Notes under the pieces: generated by a model
The model's input: only the letters and a program-made list of their open reading frames with translations
Told to the model about the DNA's origin: nothing
Database searches by the model: none
Assembly (NCBI RefSeq): GCF_000333895.2
Contig: NZ_ANFM02000007.1
Span: forward strand, 1-64,000
Direction: 5' to 3'
Origin: Grimontia indica
GTDB lineage: Bacteria > Pseudomonadota > Gammaproteobacteria > Enterobacterales > Vibrionaceae
DNA: 64,000 bases
Shown here: positions 18,444-26,973 of the stretch, piece by piece
How the letters are laid out: each line of letters starts with the position of its first letter
How positions within the stretch are numbered: the first letter of the stretch is position 1
Translations under genes and position numbers: made by a program

Positions 18444-19526
18444 GTGAAAAAGGCACTTTCTGTTGTCGGCATTTCCCTACTCCTTGCCGCGTGTGCGCGT
18501 CCCACTGACCGAGGTCAGCAATATGTTGATGGGCGTTTTAATCAAGTTCTTAATCCGGTCGAGCAAGTTGCCTCGGATAAATCCCGAGACTACTCTTTGT
18601 TTCCGGCTCAACTGGAGAAGGTTGAGTCTCGCTCTCCTTCATTGACGAAAGCGAATCAGGCCGTTTATGAAAGCGTGAAAGCCTGGTTGGCAGAAAGTGG
18701 AGAGCCAACGGCATTGAGCGACTACGGTTTGTCTCTTGAGCAGATGGGCGGCGGTGACGGTTATGGCAATGTGCTGTTTACCGGCTACTTCTCTCCAGTG
18801 ATTGAAATGCGCCACGAGCCGGATGCCTTGTTCCGTTATCCGGTATACGCCATGCCTCAGTGCGATGAAAAGTGTCCGACACGTGAAGAGATCTACAACG
18901 GCGCGCTCGATGGTTTGGGTTTGGAACTGGGTTACAGTGCATCGTTGATCGACAACTTCATCATGGAAGTGCAGGGCAGTGGCTTCATTCATTTTGGTGA
19001 TAACGACCAGCTTGAGTACTTTGCCTACGGTGGCAAAAACGGTCACCCGTATGTCAGCATTGGCAAGGTGTTGATAGAGCGTGATGAAGTGCCGCGTGAA
19101 AAGATGTCGCTGAAAGCCATTAAAGATTGGGTCGCACAGCAAGACGAACCCACTGTGATTGAGTTGCTCAATCAGAATCCATCATTTGTTTTCTTCGCCC
19201 CTAAAGCGGCGCATCCGGTGACAGGGACTGCGGGTATTCCATTGTTGTCCGGTGTGTCAGTGGCCGCTGACCGTGAATTTTTGCCAATGGGTACAGTGTT
19301 ACTGGCAGAAGTGCCTCAGCTCAATGAAGAGGGTAACTGGAACGGTCAGCATGTACTGAAATTGCTAATGGCGCTGGATACAGGTGGCGCTGTGAAGAAA
19401 AACCACCTCGATCTTTATCATGGCATGGGTGAGGATGCCGGTATTAAAGCCGGTCACCACAAACACTTCGGCCGTGTGTGGAAGCTGACAAAGCTAGTTG
19501 AGACTGAAGAGCCTGCTCAGCAGTAA
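18444..19526 (+). CDS. mltA: Membrane-bound lytic murein transglycosylase A
   Basis: MltA cleaves peptidoglycan glycan strands to 1,6-anhydro products at the outer membrane. The 360-residue protein starts at GTG with AGGA six bases upstream and has a lipobox (SLLLAAC), so it is a lipoprotein. The MltA barrel domain includes VLFTGYFSPVIEMR and VQGSGFIHFGD. The C-terminal 3D domain carries the catalytic Asp in LMALDTGGAVKKNHLDLYHG. Length and motif order match E. coli MltA. A MITE-like repeat begins three bases after the stop codon. Confidence 0.95.
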   Translation: MKKALSVVGISLLLAACARPTDRGQQYVDGRFNQVLNPVEQVASDKSRDYSLFPAQLEKVESRSPSLTKANQAVYESVKAWLAESGEPTALSDYGLSLEQMGGGDGYGNVLFTGYFSPVIEMRHEPDALFRYPVYAMPQCDEKCPTREEIYNGALDGLGLELGYSASLIDNFIMEVQGSGFIHFGDNDQLEYFAYGGKNGHPYVSIGKVLIERDEVPREKMSLKAIKDWVAQQDEPTVIELLNQNPSFVFFAPKAAHPVTGTAGIPLLSGVSVAADREFLPMGTVLLAEVPQLNEEGNWNGQHVLKLLMALDTGGAVKKNHLDLYHGMGEDAGIKAGHHKHFGRVWKLTKLVETEEPAQQ

Positions 19527-19528
19527 CA

Positions 19529-19810
19529 TAGGGGCTGTTGACCTTTGGTGGTGATTTTTGCAGCAGTTCGTGGGGATTTTATGCAAGGCAGAGGCTTCGA
19601 TGTGTAGCTAGCCTACATGAGACGCTGATAACGCAGCAGAAATTCCCCACAAACGCTGCCCGAAGGGTTCGACTGCGCGTCCCGTACTCTAAGCGTTTTA
19701 TGCTTTGTTGAGGTGTATTTGCTTAGAATGACTAGGCGGCACACACCTCGCCGCGCCTAAAACGTTTATAGCGAGAACAAAATTTAACCACCAAAGGTCA
19801 ACAGCCCCTA
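19529..19810. mobile_element. MITE-like element with perfect terminal inverted repeats
   Basis: Identical ends, GGGGCTGTTGACCTTTGGTG plus GT at 19531-19552 and the exact reverse complement at 19787-19808, form 22-bp terminal repeats of a 278-bp element. It is flanked by TA on both sides (19529-19530 and 19809-19810), as expected for a TA target duplication of the IS630/Tc1-mariner kind. No open reading frame of note lies inside. The interior contains further inverted repeats, such as TGTAG/CTACA and GAGGTGT/ACACCTC, so its transcript would fold strongly. The transposase source is not in the window. Confidence 0.82.
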
Positions 19811-19822
19811 ACCAATAGAGAC

Positions 19823-19849
19823 AAAAAAGGCGGGTTTGAAACCCGCCTT
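19823..19849. terminator. Terminator of the TAXI receptor gene
   Basis: An 8-bp stem (GGCGGGTT at 19829-19836 with AACCCGCC at 19840-19847) is preceded by A6 at 19823-19828, giving a T tract on the minus strand, 20 bases after the TAXI gene stop. Confidence 0.87.
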
Positions 19850-19869
19850 CTTCATTTGGAAAGAGTGGC

Positions 19870-20838
19870 TTATTTGATCAGGCCAACTTCTTTGTAGTAT
19901 TTCGCTGCGCCAGGGTGCAGAGGTGCAGACAGACCGTCAGAAACCATTTCTTCTTTCTTCAGGTTTGCGAATGCTGGGTGCAGACGACGGAAGTCATCAA
20001 AGTTCTCAAATACCGCTTTGGTTACGTTGTAGATAACGTCTTCTGGTACTTCAGCTGAAGAAACAAAAGTTGCACCAACACCGAAGGTTTGAACGTCACC
20101 GTCGTTACCACGGTACATGCCGCCTGGGATAGTCGCAGTACGGTAGTAGTCGTTGTCAGAAACCAGCTTGTTAGATGCTGCGTTGTTCACTTCAACAATC
20201 ACGCTATCACACGCAGTGGTTGCTTCTTGAATTGCACCACTTGGGTGACCCACGGTGTAAACCATTGCGTCGATTTTGTTATCACACAGCGCTTTAGACT
20301 GCTCAGCGGCTTTCAGCTCAGAAACCTGCTTGAAGTCGTCCATGGTCCAGCCCATTTCACCCATCAGTACTTCGATAGTACCGCGCTGGCCTGAACCAGG
20401 GTTACCCACGTTGACACGCTTGCCTTTCAGGTCATCAAATGTTTTGATGCCTGAGTCTGCACGTGCAACAACAGTGAACGGTTCTGGGTGAACAGAGAAG
20501 ACTGCGCGCAGGTCTTTGTAAGCACCTTGGTCTTGGAATTTGCTTGAGCCATTGTAAGCGTGGAATTGCCAGTCAGACTGGGCGATACCCATGTCCAGCT
20601 CGCCAGCGCGGATGGTGTTGATGTTGTAGATAGAACCACCGGTAGACTCAACCGAACAACGGATGCCGTGTTCTTTCTTGGTTTTGTTTACCAGACGGCA
20701 GATTGCACCACCTGTTGGATAGTAAACACCAGTGACACCACCAGTACCGATAGTAACGAATTGATTAGCTTGTGCGGGTACGGCAGTTAAAGCAGCTGCA
20801 AAGCTCATTGCGGCCAAAGTTGGTTTTAACGCTTTCAT
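19870..20838 (-). CDS. TAXI family TRAP transporter solute-binding protein
   Basis: The 322-residue protein has a signal peptide (cleavage probably after VPAQA) and the TAXI-type periplasmic receptor fold: [20 protein letters not shown], then [14 protein letters not shown] and [11 protein letters not shown]. Such receptors bind small carboxylates or amino acids and normally deliver them to a fused DctQM membrane protein. No TRAP membrane subunit lies nearby, so the permease is elsewhere. It is on the same strand as the BKACE enzyme and aminotransferase (121-base gap). This suggests, without proving, that the bound solute is their substrate. A terminator follows. Confidence 0.93.
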   Translation of the reverse strand: MKALKPTLAAMSFAAALTAVPAQANQFVTIGTGGVTGVYYPTGGAICRLVNKTKKEHGIRCSVESTGGSIYNINTIRAGELDMGIAQSDWQFHAYNGSSKFQDQGAYKDLRAVFSVHPEPFTVVARADSGIKTFDDLKGKRVNVGNPGSGQRGTIEVLMGEMGWTMDDFKQVSELKAAEQSKALCDNKIDAMVYTVGHPSGAIQEATTACDSVIVEVNNAASNKLVSDNDYYRTATIPGGMYRGNDGDVQTFGVGATFVSSAEVPEDVIYNVTKAVFENFDDFRRLHPAFANLKKEEMVSDGLSAPLHPGAAKYYKEVGLIK

Positions 20839-20959
20839 GCTTTAGTCCTTGTCGATGATGTGATTGCTAACGCGGTGAGAGTCCGCTGTTAATAATTTGT
20901 GAGCCCATATTGCGCCGAAATTATCTGATAGTTAGTTTTTCGATCGCAAGAGATGCGCC

Positions 20960-21793
20960 TCACGGTTCAAAGCTACAGGAGATATTTTTTCTTAAATCTT
21001 CTGCAGAGTTGATATATAAACCCATGTTTTGAGACATAACGGCGATTTGCTGTACAAGTTCTGCATTATTATCCGCACACTGTCCCATTAAATTCATTAG
21101 ATTATTTTCGAAACCAACGCGTACATCTCCTCCCAATGACATCGCTGCACTTAGACATTGATGCTCATGTTCTCCAAATGCACAGGTCGCCCACGAAATT
21201 CCCTCGCTGGTTATGCGTTTAATATCAAATTCGAGCAAATCAGTTGGTGCTGACAACATGTCTTTTTTATACTTGCCTAGTACCAATAGTAGGTGATGAC
21301 CACTATTAGGCAACGTCTTGTCATTAACCATTTGAAAGTAAAGCGACAAATCTGCAGCGTCATACAAAATGTACTGCACATAGATACGTCGCTCATTGAG
21401 CTCGTAAAAGAAACGGCTGGCGTCTTTTTCAAACGCAGCGTTGGGGCGAAGTTCGCGAAGGGCGAGGGAGACAGCTTCCGGCTCGGTGCCTCGTACCAAA
21501 GCTATTTGTTCTTCGGGTTGATACAGTCCAACTGCCTCGGTCGTCAGTTGGATGACCATGTCAGAATCAAAACGGGCCCGTGTTTCCACGAGCCACTCTT
21601 TATTCAGTCCAACATCCAGTGAATGCTTGCCCTGTCCATCACGCACATGCATGTGAGCCATCGCAGCACCAGCTTGGTGACACTGCGTTAAGCATACGGC
21701 CATTTCGTCAATGGTCATTGGCAATTGTTGATGGTCTTCCTTGCCACGTCTTGCACCATTCGGCGCAACAATAATGGTTCTTCCTTTTTGCAC
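20960..21793 (-). CDS. BKACE (beta-keto acid cleavage enzyme) family protein
   Basis: The 277-residue protein belongs to the DUF849/3-keto-5-aminohexanoate cleavage (Kce) family. These zinc enzymes condense a beta-keto acid with acetyl-CoA and split it to acetoacetate plus a new CoA ester. Zinc ligands His47 and His49 are seen in HMHVRD, and AFGEHEHQC with GGDVRVGFENN gives the expected C-terminal site. The start is GTG with AGGA about nine bases upstream. It is nine bases downstream of the aminotransferase gene and so co-transcribed. The substrate is unknown; a beta-keto acid made by the aminotransferase from a beta-amino acid is a reasonable inference. Confidence 0.88.
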   Translation of the reverse strand: MQKGRTIIVAPNGARRGKEDHQQLPMTIDEMAVCLTQCHQAGAAMAHMHVRDGQGKHSLDVGLNKEWLVETRARFDSDMVIQLTTEAVGLYQPEEQIALVRGTEPEAVSLALRELRPNAAFEKDASRFFYELNERRIYVQYILYDAADLSLYFQMVNDKTLPNSGHHLLLVLGKYKKDMLSAPTDLLEFDIKRITSEGISWATCAFGEHEHQCLSAAMSLGGDVRVGFENNLMNLMGQCADNNAELVQQIAVMSQNMGLYINSAEDLRKNISCSFEP

Positions 21794-21802
21794 CCGACGT
21801 TC

Positions 21803-23122
21803 CTATGCGAATACGTTGTCTAATGTGACGGCCAAACGTTTTACCAGCTCGTCAATTTCGTTCTCTGTGATGATAAATGGTGGAGCCAACAGAATGTGAT
21901 GACCACGTTTACCATCAATGGTGCCGCCCATGGGGTAGCACATCAGGCCATTCGCCATCGCAGTCTTTTTCACCTGTACGTGGAGAGGGCGCGAAGGGTC
22001 AAACGGTGTTTTTGACGCTTTGTCTTGCACAAACTCCAGACCGATGAACATGCCACGTCCGCGGATGTCCCCGACAAAAGGGTGATCGCCCAATGTATTG
22101 TTTAACTGTTTGACCAGATAACGACCCCGTTCAGTCACTTCACTGAGCACGCCGTCTTCCAGTGCATCAAGCGTGGCACACGCTGCGGCACATGCCAAAG
22201 GATGAGCCATAAAAGTGTGCCCATGCTGGAAATATCCCGTGCCATGGAAAATCGCTTCATAGATTTTGTCGTGGATCATCACCGCGCCAATAGGCTGGTA
22301 ACCTGCAGCGAGTCCTTTTGCCATGGTCACCAGATCAGGAACGATATCTTCCTGCTCATAGGCAAAATAAGTGCCAGTGCGGCCACACCCACACATCACT
22401 TCATCGAGGATGAGCAAGACACCGTACTTGTCACAAATTTCACGGATGCGTTTGAAGTAACCTTTCTCAGCGACCAGAGCGCCAGCGGTCGCGCCAACCA
22501 CGGGTTCGGCCACAAACGCAATCACAGTTTCTGGGCCGACAGCCAATAATCTCTCTTCAAGTTCATTGGCCACGCGTTGTCCGTAATCAAAGTCAGTTTC
22601 ATCGCCACGCTTATCCCGATAGGCATAGCATGGTGCAATCAACTCACCATTTTGCATCAGAGGCGCGAAGGGCTCTTTGCGCCACATGTTCCCCCCAACC
22701 CCCAGCGCACCAAGCGTATTACCGTGGTAGCTCTGGCGGCGCGCGATGAATCGTGTTCGAGAGGTTTCGCCTTTCTCAAGGAAGTATTGGCGCGCCATTT
22801 TAAGTGCAGCTTCTACGGCTTCAGAGCCACCGCTGACCAAATAAACATGGTTTAAAGGGCCTGGCGCTTTGTCTGCCAAACGTGCAGCCAATTCTTCCGC
22901 TGCTGGCGAGGTGAAAAATCCAGTATGAGCATATGGAATAGTGTGCAATTGATTTTCTATCGCACCTAGTACGCCGCGATGGCTGTGTCCGAGGCAAGAT
23001 ACAGCAGCACCGCCGCATCCATCGAGGTATTGACGTCCTTCACTATCAACAAGAAATACACCGCTGCCGCCTGCGACGACAGGTAAGTCAGAGTGACAGT
23101 GTCTTTGTAGTATGTGTGTCAT
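21803..23122 (-). CDS. Class III (omega-type) aminotransferase
   Basis: The PLP enzyme of 439 residues shows the class III signature: LDGCGGAAVSCLGHSHRGV near the N-terminus, VSGGSEAVEAALKMARQYF, the Asp motif LLILDEVMCGCGRTG and the PLP lysine in VTMAKGLAAGYQPIGAV. Members transfer amino groups from omega- or beta-amino acids or polyamines to a keto acid. ATG 23122 is chosen because AGGA is spaced six bases before it; a TTG at 23137 is in frame. It is the first gene of the unit with the BKACE enzyme and is divergent from a LysR gene. The exact substrate is unknown. Confidence 0.92.
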   Translation of the reverse strand: MTHILQRHCHSDLPVVAGGSGVFLVDSEGRQYLDGCGGAAVSCLGHSHRGVLGAIENQLHTIPYAHTGFFTSPAAEELAARLADKAPGPLNHVYLVSGGSEAVEAALKMARQYFLEKGETSRTRFIARRQSYHGNTLGALGVGGNMWRKEPFAPLMQNGELIAPCYAYRDKRGDETDFDYGQRVANELEERLLAVGPETVIAFVAEPVVGATAGALVAEKGYFKRIREICDKYGVLLILDEVMCGCGRTGTYFAYEQEDIVPDLVTMAKGLAAGYQPIGAVMIHDKIYEAIFHGTGYFQHGHTFMAHPLACAAACATLDALEDGVLSEVTERGRYLVKQLNNTLGDHPFVGDIRGRGMFIGLEFVQDKASKTPFDPSRPLHVQVKKTAMANGLMCYPMGGTIDGKRGHHILLAPPFIITENEIDELVKRLAVTLDNVFA

Positions 23123-23197
23123 GGTTTTCCTGAGCAAAATGTATCGTTGTTATAATGCTCAGTATGAACAGGTTGGAAATTGAACAGCAAACGATAT

Positions 23198-23231
23198 AAA
23201 TTCGGAGGGTATGCCTAAAATTCATAGGGTA
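23198..23231. promoter_or_regulatory. Tandem 14-bp direct repeats, candidate LysR operator
   Basis: AAATTCGGAGGGTA (23198-23211) and AAATTCATAGGGTA (23218-23231) are 12/14 identical and spaced exactly 20 bases apart, two helical turns. They lie just before the lysR start codon and on the upstream side of the aminotransferase gene, and the second copy overlaps the ribosome site of lysR. This suggests autoregulation. Confidence 0.5.
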
Positions 23232-23236
23232 GCTAT

Positions 23237-24136
23237 ATGGCAATGCCTATTCCGCCAATGAAAACCTTGCGAACCTTTACGGTGGTGGCGCAAACATTGA
23301 GTTTTTCAAAAGCGGCGAAACTGTTAAACCTGACACAAAGTGCTATCAGTAAACAAATCCTTCATTTGGAAGAATTGATGGGGTGTTCACTGTTTGAACG
23401 TACTGGCGGAAAGGTCGAGCTGACAGACGCGGGAAGACGCTATTTGCCTTCCGTGGTCGAAGCGCTGGAAAACCTCCAGCACGCTACATCGACCGTCATG
23501 CAGACATCAGAAACCAAGAACCGTATCGAAATATCGGTACCACCTTCGATGGCGAGTATGTGGTTGATCCCTCGCTTGGCGGCATTTAGGCAAGCTTATC
23601 CGAACATTGAACTGGCGGTCCGTGCTAGTGTGACGTCGGACAGCCATAACCGATATCAAAGCGATATCGCGATTCATTGTTTGCCCTTGTCGACCCATGA
23701 AGAAGAAGCGGAGCTTTTAGTGAGAGAAAGGCTGATGCTGGTGGCTTCCTCATTCTTGGTTTCTGATGCAGAGTCACTGGAAGATCTTTTGCCGCTCAAT
23801 GCCATCAGCCATATTACCCGTCCCCAAATATGGAACCAGTTCTGGCATGAGCTAAAAGTCGCACCTAACGGCCCCAACTATGGCGCTGGCTTTGAGCACT
23901 TTTACATGGCACTGGAGGCTGTGAAGCATCATGAAGGAATGGCGCTGATACCCCAGTTTTTGATTCAAGATGCGTTAGATTGCCAGGAAGTGAGCAACCC
24001 ACTTTCATTGAGCTTCGACAGTTTGTATGGCTACTTTCTGTTTAGCCATGGCTATAAACGACGATTGGGGCCAGTGAAACAGGTAATAGACTGGTTGAAA
24101 CAAGAGTTGATGCCAGTGCGCATTAATCACTCGTGA
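23237..24136 (+). CDS. LysR family regulator of the adjacent aminotransferase unit
   Basis: The 299-residue LysR protein has a winged helix at about residues 8-66 (LRTFTVVAQTLSFSKAAKLL, NLTQSAISKQI) and a GcvA-like effector domain (MASMWLIPRLAAFRQAYPNI). GcvA-type members often sense amino acids or their keto products. It is divergent from the aminotransferase-BKACE-TAXI genes with 114 bases between starts, so it is the likely local activator. Its stop codon sits at the left edge of an 11-bp inverted repeat. Confidence 0.9.
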   Translation: MAMPIPPMKTLRTFTVVAQTLSFSKAAKLLNLTQSAISKQILHLEELMGCSLFERTGGKVELTDAGRRYLPSVVEALENLQHATSTVMQTSETKNRIEISVPPSMASMWLIPRLAAFRQAYPNIELAVRASVTSDSHNRYQSDIAIHCLPLSTHEEEAELLVRERLMLVASSFLVSDAESLEDLLPLNAISHITRPQIWNQFWHELKVAPNGPNYGAGFEHFYMALEAVKHHEGMALIPQFLIQDALDCQEVSNPLSLSFDSLYGYFLFSHGYKRRLGPVKQVIDWLKQELMPVRINHS

Positions 24137-24191
24137 CTGCGGTTTTGGGAGTCATGGACATTTTGCGTCCAAGCGAGTATAAACCGCAGTC
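24135..24191. repeat. 11-bp interrupted palindrome between lysR and tcdA
   Basis: GACTGCGGTTT (24135-24145) and AAACCGCAGTC (24181-24191) are exact inverted repeats. A smaller inner hairpin, TGGAC/GTCCA, lies at 24155-24171. There is no T tract, so it is not a typical terminator. It overlaps the lysR stop and lies 34 bases before the tcdA start. Confidence 0.55.
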
Positions 24192-24224
24192 CACGTCGAA
24201 AATCGAGCAACAGAGCGAACTACT

Positions 24225-25025
24225 ATGACAACAACTCAACCTGCATCGGAAAGCTATCAGCAACGCTTCGGCGGTACTCGCCGTCTGTATGGCGCCACTG
24301 AGCTTGAGATTTTGCGCCAGTCGCACGTTTGCGTGATCGGTATTGGTGGAGTGGGATCATGGGCAGTTGAAGCGCTGGCTCGAAGCGGTATTGGCGAGTT
24401 GACACTGATTGATATGGATGACGTGTGTGTTACCAACATCAATCGTCAAATTCACGCTATGTCTGGCACTGTGGGTCAAAGCAAAATCGAGGTGATGGCT
24501 GAGCGTGTTCGGGCAATCAACCCGGATTGTAAAATCAACCTGATTGACGACTTTATCTCTGAAGACAACATTCCAGAATACATCACCAAAGACTATGACT
24601 ACGTGCTTGATGCCATCGATAGCATCAAGCCAAAAACGGCATTGTTGGCCTACTGTAAGCGCAATAAGATCAAAATCATCACAGTAGGTGGTGCTGGTGG
24701 GCAGATTGATCCGACCCAAATTCAGGTCGCGGATCTGACTAAAACGATTCAAGATCCACTGGCGGCAAAACTTCGCAATAACCTTCGCCGTTTCCATAAC
24801 TTCACCAAAACTCAAGGGCGCAAGTTTGGTATTGATTGCGTGTTCTCGACCGAGCAGTTGAAGTATCCTCAGCCAGACGGCTCTGTATGTGAGACCAAAG
24901 CGACGGCAGAAGGACCAAAGCGAATGGATTGTGCCAGCGGTTTCGGAGCGGCAACCATGGTCACCGCGACGTTTGGCTTTGTCGCCGTTTCACGCATCAT
25001 CACCAAACTGACAGCGAAAAAATAG
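24225..25025 (+). CDS. tcdA: tRNA threonylcarbamoyladenosine dehydratase
   Basis: TcdA (CsdL) cyclises t6A37 of tRNA to ct6A in an ATP-dependent reaction and is an E1-like enzyme. The 266-residue protein has the nucleotide motif GIGGVGSWAVEALARSG at residues 39-55, NRQIHAM and the closing GFGAATMVTATFGFVAVS. In E. coli it is linked to csdA-csdE, which supply sulfur flow. Here csdE and csdA lie 5-7 kb downstream on the other strand, separated by the PHA operon. A strong bidirectional terminator follows. Confidence 0.94.
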   Translation: MTTTQPASESYQQRFGGTRRLYGATELEILRQSHVCVIGIGGVGSWAVEALARSGIGELTLIDMDDVCVTNINRQIHAMSGTVGQSKIEVMAERVRAINPDCKINLIDDFISEDNIPEYITKDYDYVLDAIDSIKPKTALLAYCKRNKIKIITVGGAGGQIDPTQIQVADLTKTIQDPLAAKLRNNLRRFHNFTKTQGRKFGIDCVFSTEQLKYPQPDGSVCETKATAEGPKRMDCASGFGAATMVTATFGFVAVSRIITKLTAKK

Positions 25026-25041
25026 CTGCTTTAAAAAGCAC

Positions 25042-25073
25042 AAAAAAAGGCCGCGAACGTTCGCGGCCTTTTT
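25042..25073. terminator. Bidirectional terminator between tcdA and phaC
   Basis: A perfect 20-bp palindrome, GGCCGCGAACGTTCGCGGCC (25049-25068), is flanked by A7 on the left and T5 on the right, so it ends transcripts from both sides. Confidence 0.95.
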
Positions 25074-25085
25074 GGTTTTGGAGCA

Positions 25086-26909
25086 TTAAGCGTCAGCTTT
25101 AGCGCGTGCTTTTTTTGCAGCAGGTTTGGCTTCAGTTTCAGGCTGAATCGGAAGCACTTGCTTCACATAGTTACCTGGTGCAACACCGAGTACAGGGAAG
25201 TTCTCTGAACCTTGTGCATAAGGCTCGATCTTTTCCTTCGGATTGTAAGCAGATAGCCACTCATCCCAATGAGTCCACCAAGAACCGGCAGTGTGTTCCG
25301 CAGATTCAAACCACTCGTCTGCAGATTCACTCAGTTCATCGTTCACCCAGTAACCGTACTTACCTTTCGCTGGATGGTTCACAATGCCAGCAATGTGGCC
25401 GGACTCACCCAATACAAAGGTCTTGTTGCCGCCCACATTCAGTGCGCCACGGTAAGTCCCTTGCCAAAGTGCAATATGGTCTTCTTTGGTTGAGATGAAG
25501 TAGGTAGGGATTTTGATTTTGTTCAAATCAATCCAAACGCCACCCACTTTCACGCCTTTGTCCTGAACCAGTTTGTTGTTCAGGTACAGCTCGCGAAGCA
25601 TAAAGTTATGCGTTGCTGCTGCGACGTTGGTGCTGTCACTGTTCCAGTACAGAAGATCGAAATCTACCGGGCTGTTGCCCTTGAGGTAGTTATCGATGTA
25701 GTAGTTCCAGTACAGGCTGTTTTCGCGCAGCAAGCTGAAGGTCACGCTCAGTGAGCGGCCATCCATATAACCACGTGCCGTGTTTTGCAGCTCAATCGCA
25801 CTGATCACGCTGTCATTGATGTAAGCACCTACTTCACCTGGTTGCGCGAAATCGAGCAGAGTGGTGAAGAAAGACGCCGACTTGATGCGCGCTTTCATGC
25901 GTTTTGCTGCGTAGTACGCGATAGTACTTGCCAGCACAGTACCACCGATACAGTAACCAGCAGCGTTGATTTGTGATTGGCCAGTGATGTCCTCAATCGC
26001 AGACACCGCCTTCACAACACCTTCAGTCACGTAGTCACCGAACTCAACGTCTTTTTGCTCAACACCTGGGTTGCGCCAAGACATCATGAATACAGTGTGG
26101 CCTTGCTCAACTAACCAGCGCACCATCGAATTCTTCTCGCGAAGATCGAGGATGTAGTACTTGTTGATGAACGGCGGCACGATCAGCAGTGGCGTTGCAT
26201 TGACAGTTTTAGTCAATGGACGGTACTGGATAAGCTCGAACAGTTCGTTCTGGAACACAACATCACCCTGAGTATTGGCAATGTCTTCGCCAATACGGAA
26301 TGCGTTGTTGTTGGTCATGCGAACCTTCAGGATATCTGAGCTGGACTCAATATCTTCCTGTAGGCTTTGCAGACCTTTCACCAGATTCTCGCCGTTCTTT
26401 TCCATGGTCAGCTTAAGCAGTTCAGGGTTTGTGCCCACGAAGTTGCTTGGTGACATGGCATTAATAGCCTGACGAGAAAAGAAGTTCAGGCGCTCTTTGG
26501 CTTTGTCATCTAATCCTTCCACCGCGTTAATGGTTTCGAGATAAGTGCGGCCAAACAGCAGATAAGATTGTTTGATGAAGTTGTAGAACACTTCATCCTG
26601 CCAGCCTTTGTCCTGGAAACGTTTGTCGTCTTTTTCCGGCGTAACGATTTCTTCTTTGTTTGCCGCAAGCGCAACGTTTTGCCAGATTTGCATTTGCTGT
26701 TCCCACCACTGCATTTGAATTTGCAGCATCGCGGCGGGTTGATTTGCAGCACCCTCAAGAAGTTTGGCTGTGTCTTCGAGACTCTGCTCTTGGATGGCTT
26801 TGTTCAGGGGGGTGTTTACGGCTGCCTTGCCTTGCTCAAGATCCTTCCACCATTGCTGGTTACTCTCTTGGAGTTTTACAAGGTAGTCCGAGAAGAAGTT
26901 CTGATACAT
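25086..26909 (-). CDS. phaC: Class I polyhydroxyalkanoate synthase
   Basis: PhaC polymerises (R)-3-hydroxyacyl-CoA to PHA at the granule surface. The 607-residue protein has an N-terminal region of about 200 residues and an alpha/beta hydrolase catalytic domain. The lipase-like box GYCIGG at 318-323 gives the nucleophile Cys320. Asp477 (STKEDHIALW) and His505 (GESGHIAG) complete the triad, as in the C. necator enzyme. The last 14 residues are Ala/Lys-rich. It is the last gene of the phaB-phaA-phaP-phaC operon and class I because no phaE or phaR subunit is present. Confidence 0.96.
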   Translation of the reverse strand: MYQNFFSDYLVKLQESNQQWWKDLEQGKAAVNTPLNKAIQEQSLEDTAKLLEGAANQPAAMLQIQMQWWEQQMQIWQNVALAANKEEIVTPEKDDKRFQDKGWQDEVFYNFIKQSYLLFGRTYLETINAVEGLDDKAKERLNFFSRQAINAMSPSNFVGTNPELLKLTMEKNGENLVKGLQSLQEDIESSSDILKVRMTNNNAFRIGEDIANTQGDVVFQNELFELIQYRPLTKTVNATPLLIVPPFINKYYILDLREKNSMVRWLVEQGHTVFMMSWRNPGVEQKDVEFGDYVTEGVVKAVSAIEDITGQSQINAAGYCIGGTVLASTIAYYAAKRMKARIKSASFFTTLLDFAQPGEVGAYINDSVISAIELQNTARGYMDGRSLSVTFSLLRENSLYWNYYIDNYLKGNSPVDFDLLYWNSDSTNVAAATHNFMLRELYLNNKLVQDKGVKVGGVWIDLNKIKIPTYFISTKEDHIALWQGTYRGALNVGGNKTFVLGESGHIAGIVNHPAKGKYGYWVNDELSESADEWFESAEHTAGSWWTHWDEWLSAYNPKEKIEPYAQGSENFPVLGVAPGNYVKQVLPIQPETEAKPAAKKARAKADA

Positions 26910-26938
26910 GTGTAAACCCTCTTGATCGGAAACAACAC

Positions 26939-26960
26939 CGCCCTCTGCAGCGAGAGGGCG
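26939..26960. promoter_or_regulatory. Intercistronic hairpin between phaP and phaC
   Basis: An 8-bp GC-rich stem, CGCCCTCT/AGAGGGCG (26939-26946 with 26953-26960, six-base loop), lacks a T tract. It could protect the 3' end of the phasin mRNA or limit reading into phaC. Confidence 0.6.
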
Positions 26961-26973
26961 GGTCTACCTAAAA

